Assembly (NCBI GenBank): GCA_023374045.1
Contig: CM041776.1
Location: 351,787,636 to 351,851,635, forward strand
Direction: 5' to 3'
Source: Limonium bicolor
Taxonomy: Eukaryota > Streptophyta > Magnoliopsida > Caryophyllales > Plumbaginaceae
Length of the DNA stretch: 64,000 bases
A model generated the notes under the pieces. It saw nothing but the letters and a program-made list of their open reading frames with translations. It did no database searches and had not been told where the DNA came from. Shown piece by piece: positions 21,860 to 30,058 of the stretch. Numbering within the stretch: the first letter of the stretch is position 1; every line of letters begins with the position of its first letter. A program made the position numbers and the translations under genes.

Positions 21860-22405
21860 ATTCTGAAAATCTTTTAAGGCATGTGGAGAAGCTTAGCGAC
21901 CGTGTTGACAAGCTGAATGAGGAACTTTCTGCCGCGGGTTCTGACCGCGATCTCTACCGCGCCCAAGTTTTACAGCTTGAGGAGGACGTTGCCAAGCATA
22001 CAGCCTACGCCCGCCGGACCCAAGAGGAGTTGAAGAAGCAAGGAACTATCATTGCCCACCTAAAAAGGCTTTCGGCTCTCAGAGCCGAAGATTGCCAACA
22101 TTTGTCGCCAAACGATCTCCAAGTACTTTCTGAAGCGGGGGGAAGTACTAGATGACGATCTGTACAGTGAGCTGGAGTTTGAGAATGTTGCCCGGAAGAG
22201 CAACTTTCTCGAAGATTTTGAAAAGTTCGGTCGTCTTCCTGGTGAGACAGTCTTTGGCCCTGATCAAGCTTCTTTTCTTCCTCCCGATAGCGGTATGCGC
22301 CAGGGGGCCGCCGGCGCTTGTCAAGCCGTTGGAAAATCTAACTCTGCAGAGAGCGCGTCCAATCCGGTCGGAAGGCCTGCTGCAAAGGAGCCTGCTAAAG
22401 AATAG

Positions 22406-22678
22406 ATGCTTTCAGATAGCGATTTCTTTAGTGTAGGGATCTTGTATAGTCGTTTTTTTGGATTACTGTTTCTAGTAATGTTTTAGTGTTTTGCCTTCAA
22501 CACTTCCTTTGTTATTCTTAATTGCTTTAAGTAATTTTCCTGCGAATTAGCTTTATACTTCTCATTTGGCCTTATCCGGAGCGACCGGATTTCCAAATGC
22601 TTTATAAATCCCCCTTTATTTTCATGGATGGTTTTTACACCTTCGTTCAAATCTTTTAAGTAAATTTTAGATATTATA
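22406..22678. other. Spacer after the antisense ORF
   Basis: AT-rich, no gene recognised. It probably holds the 3' untranslated part of the antisense transcript. Confidence 0.5.
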
Positions 22679-23058
22679 GGCACTCTGGCCGGATGTTACA
22701 TTTCAAGGCGTGATAGCCTGTAGGCACGCTGGCCGGATGTTACATTTCAAGGCATGATAGCCTGTAGGCACACTGGCCGGATGGTACATTTCAAGGCATG
22801 ATAGCCTGTAGGCACGCTGGCCGGATGTTACATTTCAAGGCATGATAGCCTGTAGGCACACTGGCCGGATGGTACATTTCAAGGCATGATAGCCTGTAGG
22901 CACGCTGGCCGGATGTTACATTTCAAGGCATGATAGCCTGTAGGCACACTGGCCGGATGGTACATTTCAAGGCATGATAGCCTGTAGGCACGCTGGCCGG
23001 ATGTTACATTTCAAGGCATGATAGCCTGTAGGCACGCTGGCCGGATGGTATATTTCAA
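22679..23058. repeat. 44-bp tandem repeat between the convergent genes of the Tat element
   Basis: About 8.6 copies of a 44-bp unit (GGCACGCTGGCCGGATGTTA, then CATTTCAAGGCATGATAGCC and TGTA). Unit starts are at 22679, 22723, 22767, 22811, 22855, 22899, 22943, 22987 and 23031. Two variants alternate for most of the array, CACGCTGG...GTTACA and CACACTGG...GGTACA, which gives an 88-bp higher-order unit. Confidence 0.97.
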
Positions 23059-23110
23059 AAAACTTTGTTCCAAAGAATACCTCATTTTATTGCTTTTGTA
23101 AGAAATGTTT

Positions 23111-24060
23111 TTACACATAAAACTTTTTAAGGCATTCAGCATGCCAGGAGTGAGGCAATTCGTATCCTTCACTATTTTTCAGGCGATATGAAGCTTGCCC
23201 TGTTCTCCGTTGTACTATAAATGGTCCTTCCCATTGGGGCTCTAACTTCTTTGGCTGCTTTATCTCCCGAAGGACCAGTTCACCCGGAGCGAAACCTCTT
23301 TCCCTTGTTCTTCGGTTAAAATATCTCTCTACCCTTGCTTTATCCCTTTCCATCCTGACTTGGGCCATAGTCCTGGTTTCTTCAAGCAGGTCAAGGCTGT
23401 CCTTCATTCCTTCACTGTTGCTTTCTTCATCAAAGGATTTCCATCTAACTGATGGGACTATAATCTCAGCCGGAACAATTGCTTCCAGACCGTAGGTCAA
23501 CCTGTATGGAGTTTCTCCTGTTGGTCCCTTTTCGGTTGTTCTGTAAGACCAGAGAACCTGAGGTAGCAATTCCGCCCATCTCCCCTTTTGGCTGTCCAAT
23601 TTCCTTTTTATAGCTTTGACAATTTGTCCATTCGCATTTTCTACCTGGCCGTTTGCTTGCGGTGGGCGACCGATGCGAATCTTAGGTCAATTTTCCATTC
23701 TTCACAGAATGCCCGGAAGCTGTTACAGTTGAACTGAGCTCCATTGTCTGTTATTATTACCTTCGGGATCCCAAACCTGCAAACCACATACTTCCAGATG
23801 AAATCCTGTGACTTCCTTGCGGTAATGGATACCGTTGGCATGGCTTCCACCCATTTGGTGAAGTAGTCAATGGCCACATAAATGAATCTATATCTTCCGG
23901 GAGATGCTTCCGGGAAAGGTCCAACGATATCCAATCCCCACATGGCGAATGGGATTGGGGACAGTATGGTTTTCAATGTGGATGGAGGACTGTGTATTTT
24001 GTGGCCGTGTTCCTGACATTTAATGCACTTTTGTATGTATTCTTTCGAATGTTCCGTCAT
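23111..24060 (-). pseudogene. int: Tat integrase, one frameshift
   Basis: This would insert element cDNA into host chromosomes. A zinc-binding start is indicated by CIKCQEHG (H2C2 type). The catalytic core shows WGLDIVGPF (first Asp), FGIPKVIITDNGAQF (second Asp) and, after the shift, VENANGQ (Glu). The C-terminal part has GETPYRLTYGLEAIVPAEI and APGELVL...WEGPF, typical of the Ty3 integrase tail. A one-base loss near 23660 separates the frame at 24060-23641 from that at 23599-23111. The core continues upstream into the second RNase H with a further shift near 24050. The stop at 23111 closes pol. Confidence 0.9.
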
Positions 24061-25523
24061 TCTTCGTCGGCCAATAGTATCCCAGCCTCAGGATTTTGTG
24101 AACTACTGCCCTTTCCCCTTGGTGGTTCCCACAGGTTCCCTCATGCAGTTCCTCTATGAGCCTTGCTCCCTCTTCCACGGTAACGCACTGAAGTGCTGGT
24201 CTTGCGAATGATCTTTTGTAGAGTTGCCCCTGCTCTAAAAAGAAAGATGCAGCCCTTCGTCTTGTTCGTGCCGCTTCTTTCTCATCTTGTGGCAAGTTTC
24301 CGCTTTGTATGTACTCAACAATGGGTGCCATCCAAGACTTGGCTATTGTGTCTGATTCAATAGTGCATACCTGGATCTCCTCCAAACTTGAGTTTGCCTT
24401 TATTTCCATCCAGACTTTGTTGGGCATTCTTTCGGCCATACTGGCCAACTTAGCCAATGCATCGGCTTCTATGTTCTCTGCTCGGGGAAGATGTCTTAAT
24501 TCACATCTCTGAAAATTTGCCTTCGTCTCTTGGACTTTGGCCAAGTATTTCCCAAGCTTTTCCTCCTTGACCTCGTAAATGTTATCGTTTTGTCGCGCCA
24601 CCAACATTGAATCTGAGTATATTTCCAACTCTGCATAACAATCAAAGAGGTAAACCCCATTTTCCCCTCTTTTGGAGGTATGTAAAAAATTTTAAGGACA
24701 CAAGAGAGAACTACTGAGAACTACTGTCTTATTATAAGGAAGAACCTGTTGCCCCTAAGGCAGTGGCGACCTCCAAACCCTGTATGAGGGCTTCATACTC
24801 TGCTTCATTATTTGTCACTTCAAACTCTAGCCGGAACGCAAAGTTAAGGGTTCTTCCATCCGGCGTTTGGACCACTATTCCGGCTCCTGCTCCCGTCTTA
24901 CATCGAGCTCCATCGACTAAGATTATGTATGGGTTGGTTGATTCTCTTTGTTCTTGGGCAAAGGTTGTTTCGGTTATAAAGTCCGCCAAGGCCTGCGCCT
25001 TTATGGCTGTTCGAGGAAGGAAGTGGATTTCGTACTGTGTGAGTTCGACAGTCCAACTGACCATTCGCCCGGATGCATTTGGATTGTTTGCTATCTGTTT
25101 CAGTGGCCAATTCGTTCTAACGAATACTCGGTGCGACTGAAAATAAGGTCGAAGCTTTCGAGATGCAACGACTAATGCAAACAATATTTTTTCGATGTTG
25201 GTGTAACGGCTTTCTGCCGGAGTTAGGATTTTTCCGGTGTAATATACTGGTATCTCTTTTTTCTCCTCCTCCATTATTAACACAGCCGCTACCGCCCAAT
25301 CCGTGGCAGACAGGTAGAGATACAAGTCCTGACCAGGTGCCGGAACACCTAGTTTTGGCAGTTCTTTGAGCATCTCCTTGATCCTTTCAAAGGCATCTAC
25401 ACATTCTTGATTCCACTGGAATCTCTTGTTCTTCCGTAGAGTACTGAAAAAAGGTATTGACTTTTCTTGGAGTTTTGAACAGAATCTGGCTAAAGCTGTG
25501 AGCCTTCCGTTCAATGCTTGCAC
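24020..25523 (-). pseudogene. rnh: Tat RNase H plus second, archaeal-type RNase H, interrupted at 24631-24745
   Basis: RNase H removes the RNA strand during cDNA synthesis. The first domain (25523 to about 25000) has NKRFQWNQECVDAFERIKE, YLYLSATDWAVAAVL, and FALVVASRKLRPYF, typical of Ty3 elements. The second, from about 24940, is the Tat-specific archaeal-type domain: ILVDGARCKTGAGAGIVV (Asp), TNNEAEYEALIQGL (Glu), then, across a 115-bp interruption, EIYSDSMLV (Asp) and AENIEADALAKLAS (Asp). All four catalytic acids are therefore present. The tail (about 24250-24060) leads into the integrase zinc finger (GTCGNHQGERAVVHKIL), with a shift near 24050. Confidence 0.9.
24631..24745 (-). other. 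Candidate 115-bp intron in the second RNase H of the Tat element
   Basis: On the minus strand the interruption starts GTTCTTCCTT and ends CTTTGATTGTTATGCAG. Removing it joins GGGGCAACAG to AGTTGGAAAT in frame, so ALGAT continues as ELEIYSDSM, the normal layout of this domain. Retained, it introduces a stop at once. A small insertion is the alternative explanation. Confidence 0.55.
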
Positions 25524-26857
25524 ATCTTTAATGTTCTTTGGTGGCGATAGATCGAGGATTGCCTGGGTTTTTTCGGGATCTACTTCAATCCCTCTTTGCC
25601 CAACGATGAAGCCTAAGAACTTCCCCTTTGTAACTCCAAATACACATTTTTCCGGATTCAGCTTGATCTGGAACCTGTCCAGGGTTCAAAGGTTTCTCTT
25701 AGATCTTCCATGTGCTGTGCCCAGGAATTACTTCTTACCACGATATCATCGACATATGCTTCTACATTCCGGGCCAACTGTTGCCTGAACACTTTGTCTA
25801 TCATTCTTTGGAAGGTTGCACCCGCATTTTTTAATCCGAAAGGCATCACCTTATAGCAAAAGGTTCCGGCCGAGGTAATAAAAGATGTTTTTTCTGAATC
25901 CTCTTCATTCATTCTTATTTGATTATATCCTGAAAACGCATCCAAAAAACTTAAGACAGAACTTTGAGCCGTTGAAGCAACCAATCTATCTATTGATGGT
26001 AATGGATAAAAGTCTTTAGGACATGCTTTATTCAGATCTGTGAAGTCCACACACATTCTCCATTTGCCATTTGATTTTTTAACCATCACGACATTGGCCA
26101 GCCACTTGGGATAGGACACCTCTCTGATGAATCCGGCTTTGAGCAGTTTTTGCACCTCAGCACGTGCCGCAAGGTCTCTTTCCTCTCCTATTATCCTTCT
26201 CCTTTGCCGGATGGCTGGGTGCTTTGGATCCACTCGTAGGTCATGCTGGATAACGCTTGGGTCTACTCCTGGCATTTCGTCCGTACTCCAGGCGAAAGTT
26301 GTCCTTCTTTTTTCCAGGAATCTCATTAGGTGAGTTTGTTCTCCACTGCCGAACGCATTTCCTATTTTAAAAAATTTAGAAGGGTCAGTTCTTAAGTGTA
26401 CCTCTCTTGGTGGTTCCTTAGAGGTTCCACAGTCTTCTGTTCTTTGATCCGGCTCCGGCGGGAAAGGAAGCTTTCCCTTGAATTCCTTTTCCGACCCCAC
26501 CGTTTTGACCATCTCTTCTTCCGGCATTCCCTCCATGATGCGGACCTCACACACTCGAGCCATCTTTTGACTCCCTTTTATGGTTACCACCTTTCCAGCC
26601 CTGGTTAGATACTTCATCTTCAGGTGGTGAGTGCTGCAAATTGCTTTGAAAGCATTAATCCCTGGCCGGCCGAGATACATATTGTACCCGGAAAGTCCTG
26701 GTACAATGAAGGCTGTGAGCTTTTCAGTTCTTCGTTCGTCTCCCAATCCTAATGTTATGGTGAAGTCTATGCTCCCCGAAGACTTGGTAGAAACGCCCCC
26801 AACAAAGCCTCCAAGAACCGCCGAATACGGCTTAATCTTACTTTCTGGGATTTCCAA
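25524..26857 (-). pseudogene. rt: Tat reverse transcriptase (with PR-RT linker), one frameshift
   Basis: This copies element RNA into DNA. The frame at 26857-25658 holds the linker (HDLRVDPKHPAIRQRRR), then RT motifs: VQKLLKAGFIREVSYPKWLANVVMV, WRMCVDFTDLNKACPKDFYP, FLDAFSGYNQI, MPFGLKNAGATFQRMID and the catalytic YVDDIVV. After a one-base shift near 25680 the thumb continues in another frame (FQIKLNPEKCVFGV, FLGFIVGQRGIEVDPEK) up to the RNase H at 25523. Motifs and spacing are complete, so only the shift stands in the way of function. It sits between protease and RNase H as expected for Tat. Confidence 0.93.
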
Positions 26858-27183
26858 CCTTTTACTACTGCCTCAGCAGATATGACATTCGCTCCAGCCC
26901 CGCTATCTATCAGGATTCCTTCCATCATCCTGTCATTCACTTGCGCCCGAATGACCAGCGGATCATTGTGAGGGTATAACACCCCTTCTTCATCTTCGTC
27001 TGTAAAGAAAATCTGGGGAAGGTTTTCTCGCTTGGCGATTTTCTTTCCGGTAGTTCTTGATGTACCGCATGAATATGTCTTTTTCTTTCGTTTGGGGTCA
27101 ACGGTCCTACCTCTGAAAAGAGACCTGAGAATTTGCTTAAGAGAAAAAGGTTTTAGGCTTTTTATTTTTTCCGGAAAAGACAC
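26767..27183 (-). pseudogene. pro: Tat aspartic protease, frameshift at the 3' end
   Basis: It matures the Gag-Pol polyprotein. DPLVIRAQVNDRMMEGILID, followed directly by SGAGANVI, carries the intact catalytic DSG. The upstream part (RTVDPKRKKKTYSCG and FFTDEDEEGVLYPHNDPLVI) matches the region before the protease in Tat elements. The annotated ATG at 27183 may not be used, because a candidate splice acceptor at 27113 joins this frame to gag. After SAEAVV the frame shifts near 26862 to continue into the RT frame. Confidence 0.88.
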
Positions 27184-27328
27184 CGGAAGATTCCGGTAGA
27201 TTTTTACAACATGTGTTTTTTTTCTGAAAAGAAGAGAAAAAAGTCCAATTACACAGCCCTCGCCTTTTTACTAATCATGGCAGGGCCTACCTAATACCAG
27301 AGAAACAAAAACTTCTCCTCCTTCTTAC
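27113..27328 (-). other. Candidate 216-bp intron between gag and protease of the Tat element
   Basis: On the minus strand the donor is GGTTT|GTAAGAAGG and the acceptor GTCTCTTTTCAG|AGGTAGG. Joining the sides fuses the gag frame (27594-27325) to the protease frame exactly in phase and gives MISG-L-GRTVDPKRKK, close to the usual I-x-G-G stretch before Tat proteases. Inside, a T-rich tract ending CTCTTCTTTTCAG is a second possible acceptor, but it is out of frame. Confidence 0.5.
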
Positions 27329-28741
27329 AAACCTGAGATCATACCGACTGTTTTGCCGTGATTCAGCTCAGGGTGGATCTCTTCTTGCTGGTGATTTCGA
27401 GAGGTGGACTGATTTTGCCTGCCATATTGCTTCTGCTGGCCTACCACCTGTTTTCCCTTGCTCTTCTTGTCTTCTTCGATGATCCTCAATTCTTTGGCCA
27501 GAGTGGCGCAATTTGCAGTTCTATGGCTTTTGCCATGATATTCACAGAAGGCTACCGGAATCTCCCCTGGGTAAGGCTTCTTTGGTGGAGGCAATATCCC
27601 TCTTTAACCGCCGCCGCATACCTGCCTGGATCAATCTGAACGGCAACCCGGGCGTTCTGATACTGAGGTGCCTGGGATGGGCTTTGTAGTAAGGCTTGTA
27701 TCTTGAGCCTCCCCCGGACGAACTTCCTGAAGCGTTGCCGGAAGAGCCATTCCCATTCGGTCCTCCCTTCTTGTCGTTGATCGTTTTGAAGCTATTTGCC
27801 AAATCTCTGGCCTTATTTTCCGCCACTTCTGACTTTAGAAATTCATGAATCATTTCGGCCAGCTCTCCATGGGTTTTTGGGGCTTTTGTCGCGATTTTCC
27901 CGGCAAGCCTGGGCTGTGCCAGCCCGTTTCCGAAAGCCTTGATTAGAATCTTCTCATCAATGTCATCGATTTCGGCTACCTGCTTATGAAACCTTTCACT
28001 GAACTCTTTCACCGTCTCCCCCTTCCTCTGTTTGAGATCCATTAGTTCTATCGTTTCCTTCTTGATTTTCTTGCTTGCAGCAAAGTACTGCTGGAACTCC
28101 TCAGTTAGTTGCTTAAAACTTGAGATCGACTGCGGGGGCCTTGTTGAGATCCAACCGAGCGCTCTTTTAGATAATGTTCCCGGAAACAGATTGCAGAGGG
28201 CGAGCGAACTTATCCCTTGCGTGTTCATTGCGAACATAAATTTCTGAACGTGAAGAGCAGGATCCCCGGTTCCATCATACTTTTCCACTGCAGGCGCGAC
28301 AAAGTGGGGAGGAAGCTTTGCCTTCCTGATTTTCTCAGAGAAGGGGTAAAGAGTCATGTCGATCGAATCATCTTCCTCAGTTTCATCGCTGACGATCAGA
28401 GTTTTCTCTAGCTGCTCTTTCTTCCGGCTGTTGCTCGCTTCGGAGCCGCGATTCTTGAGCGATTCGAGCGCCTCAGTCATGTCCTCCCATTTCTTCTGGT
28501 ATTCCTCATCTCGCTGCATCAGCTCCTGCTGCAAGACTTCATTCCCCTCCACTATTCTCTCGTCAATGGTTCTGACTAAGCTTTTCAACATCTCTTCCAA
28601 CGCTTGCTTGGAGACCACATCTTCGGCTTCCACTCTGTTTGCTTCCACATTGTTGATCTCGCCTTCAGGTCGGGGTGTCTTTCTTGTTCTTGGAGCCATC
28701 TTTGCTCGCGTATCTCCTTCGCTTACACCTGCAAAAGACAC
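27325..28741 (-). pseudogene. gag: Tat gag, with two small frameshifts near its 3' end
   Basis: Particle-forming protein. The frame 28741-27542 probably starts at the internal ATG of MAPRTRKTPRPEG (28699). It contains a helical region (EVLQQELMQRDEEYQKKWED), the gag core of PF03732 type (HVQKFMFAMNTQG, LFPGTLSKRALGWISTRPP, SFKQLTEEFQQYFAASKK, QRKGETVKEFSERFHKQV) and a glycine/serine-rich tail. After shifts near 27680 and 27610 the C-terminus continues at 27594-27325. It holds a knuckle-like FCEYHGKSHRTANCATL, in which His replaces one Cys as in other Tat gags. It ends at a TAA that overlaps the candidate splice donor. Confidence 0.9.
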
Positions 28742-28830
28742 AACCTCAAAGTTTCAAAGTTTCGTTGTTTTGTTCAAAATCAGACTACCTCCGGTGGACT
28801 CGTGGTTGCTAAGAAAGATCTTGAGCCATT

Positions 28831-28851
28831 CGTTTCCCACAGACGGCGCCA
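28831..28851 (-). promoter_or_regulatory. Primer binding site of the Tat element
   Basis: The minus strand reads TGGCGCCGTCTGTGGGAA, three bases inside the LTR. TGGCGCCGT is shared with the tRNA-Asp-type sites of Athila/Tat elements. The next bases differ, so the tRNA assignment is tentative. Confidence 0.8.
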
Positions 28852-28854
28852 AAA

Positions 28855-29265
28855 TGAAATAGTAAGTTCCTAATTCCCTAACCTCCTATCCTAATCTCTA
28901 ATCTGATTCTTCTGCTACTAGACCTTTTACCCTTTATCGAGTTACCTTTCTACTTCGCAGCTGAGCTTTTTGAGAGAGGGAATCGTAAGGCAGTGCAACA
29001 GCGTATATTTTCGAGTGTGAAAACGTATCTTTTACCGTGGGGCTGAACCCCTATTTATAGTGTTTACACTGCTAGATTGAGAGTTGCCAGCCTGTACTTC
29101 TTTTTAATTGCCAGGCTGGCGTTTACATATAAGCAGGATATTAAATTTACTCATCCGGCCGGAACATTCTCCGACCCGGCGACATTCCCTATTCTAAGTT
29201 GTTCCTTCTAGTCACATAGGACCGGATGTTCTACCTTTCCTTATTCTCGTACTTTTCCCTCTTCA
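28855..29265 (-). mobile_element. 5' LTR of the Tat element (411 bp)
   Basis: The + strand reads TGAAATAGTAAGTTCC to CCCTCTTCA. It lies next to the primer binding site and is followed by TSD CTTGC at 29266-29270. It contains the promoter for gag-pol. Confidence 0.95.
29052..29059 (-). promoter_or_regulatory. TATA box of the Tat 5' LTR
   Basis: The minus strand reads CACTATAAATAGGGG, a canonical plant TATA box about 200 bases before the inner LTR end. The matching box in the 3' LTR is at 18184-18191. Confidence 0.8.
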
Positions 29266-29270
29266 CTTGC

Positions 29271-30026
29271 CATAGCAAGTGCGCCATGCAATCTGGTTAT
29301 CGGTTCAATACACATTGATTGCGGTACTGCTTTCGCCCGTTCAAACATCAGTGGCTTTGCTGGCCCTTACTCGACCTTACAATCTTAACAGCAATTCCTT
29401 GGGTACTTCTCAGTGTCTTCACATGATAACCATTAACTAGGGTGTTTCCCATTCTGGGAGACCCCTTTTTACTTAGTATTGTATCCTCCTCGTACTACGT
29501 TGTAGTTCCTTAATCAGTTGGTATACCGTTGGGGTGTTAGTTAACATTGTAGTCCCGTAGACACTCGTCTCGGGTTCTACTACTTCACTTCAACACTGTT
29601 GCACGGTTATTGCTTGCAAGCTGGTTGTCCTCGACTGCTTCGCATGTCGACCCAGGGTGCTGGAAATTCCATTCCCCTATGCATAAGATTCCTCACTTTT
29701 CGCTAACAAGAGCGGTTAATATTGTTAAAATGGAGACCGTCTTCGGGATTCATGCCTTTCGGGATCTACCGTGTGACTAGTTCTCCGTACTTTAAGGACA
29801 CTTAACAACAGCCAGATCGGGTATCCCCGAGTAAGAGAGGACTTTCATCTCTCTGGCGTTCTTTCTGAGTTAGAGAATAGGGTTTGTGGAGGGCGGGATG
29901 GATATCGTAGGTATCTAGTACACACTGGTATTCCCTAACTAGCGTACTTCTCACGCTATCACTCAACCCTTAACCCAAAGTACTAAACTCTTAACTCGGT
30001 ACTTCCTAAGCTCGGTATTTCAGTCA
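29271..30026 (-). other. Non-coding interior of the Tekay-type element, 5' leader side
   Basis: It resumes the sequence interrupted at 17981. No gag start or domain is readable on the minus strand, where gag would be expected. No other feature seen. Confidence 0.6.
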
Positions 30027-30048
30027 TCAGAGCGATACTTCGCTCTGA
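30027..30048 (-). repeat. Perfect hairpin overlapping the Tekay primer binding site
   Basis: TCAGAGCGA (30027-30035), loop TACT (30036-30039), TCGCTCTGA (30040-30048): a 9-bp perfect stem with a 4-nt loop. In element RNA one arm is part of the primer binding site and the other arm matches the 3' end of the primer tRNA. Confidence 0.9.
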
Positions 30049-30053
30049 TACCA
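30041..30053 (-). promoter_or_regulatory. Primer binding site (initiator tRNA-Met) of the Tekay-type element
   Basis: The minus strand reads TGGTATCAGAGCG, five bases inside the LTR end. It defines the right LTR as the 5' LTR and the minus strand as the coding sense. Confidence 0.92.
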
Positions 30054-30058
30054 CTTTT

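Larger units (their letters stand above)
18896..22405 (+). pseudogene. Antisense ORF of the Tat element: Transposase_28-type ('putative gypsy type transposon') protein with coiled coil, multi-exon
   Basis: The start MASSSSKKNKAAA is followed by a region matching the PF04195 family: FGLGYAVYADFF, GLTVPPHPFVLGFL, LAHLHPKAISYLHAYVLLCE and WNSRWFV (about residues 80-190). The function of this family is unknown. Exons are separated by candidate GT-AG introns at 19655-19734, 20911-20987 and 21774-21859. A low-complexity middle and a long coiled coil rich in Glu, Lys and Ala (20991-21770 and 21883-22090) follow. The last frame ends at TAG 22403-22405. A one-base shift before about 19560 and another near 22150 suggest damage, so the start and joins are uncertain. 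It runs toward the 3' end of pol. Confidence 0.8.
17987..29265 (-). mobile_element. Complete Tat-lineage Ty3-gypsy retrotransposon with antisense ORF (Retand-like), 11279 bp
   Basis: LTRs of 410 and 411 bp (17987-18396 and 28855-29265) are nearly identical by eye, and TSD CTTGC flanks the element at 17982-17986 and 29266-29270. It is nested in the Tekay-type element. The minus strand carries gag, protease, RT, RNase H, a second archaeal-type RNase H and integrase. The second RNase H is a known mark of the Tat lineage. Between integrase and the 3' LTR lies a spliced ORF on the opposite strand (18896-22405), as known from Retand-type Tat elements. A few frameshifts break gag-pol, so this copy is probably not autonomous, though it is young. 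Confidence 0.95.

Noticed and set aside
22679..23058. Regular 44-bp repeats that might suggest a CRISPR array
   Set aside because: Units are contiguous without unique spacers, lie inside a plant retrotransposon and alternate in two variants. This is a satellite-like tandem repeat.
23111..28741. Could this be an integrated pararetrovirus rather than a retrotransposon?
   Set aside because: LTRs, TSD, primer site, integrase and the archaeal-type RNase H are all present, and no movement protein is seen. It is a Tat-lineage Ty3-gypsy element.
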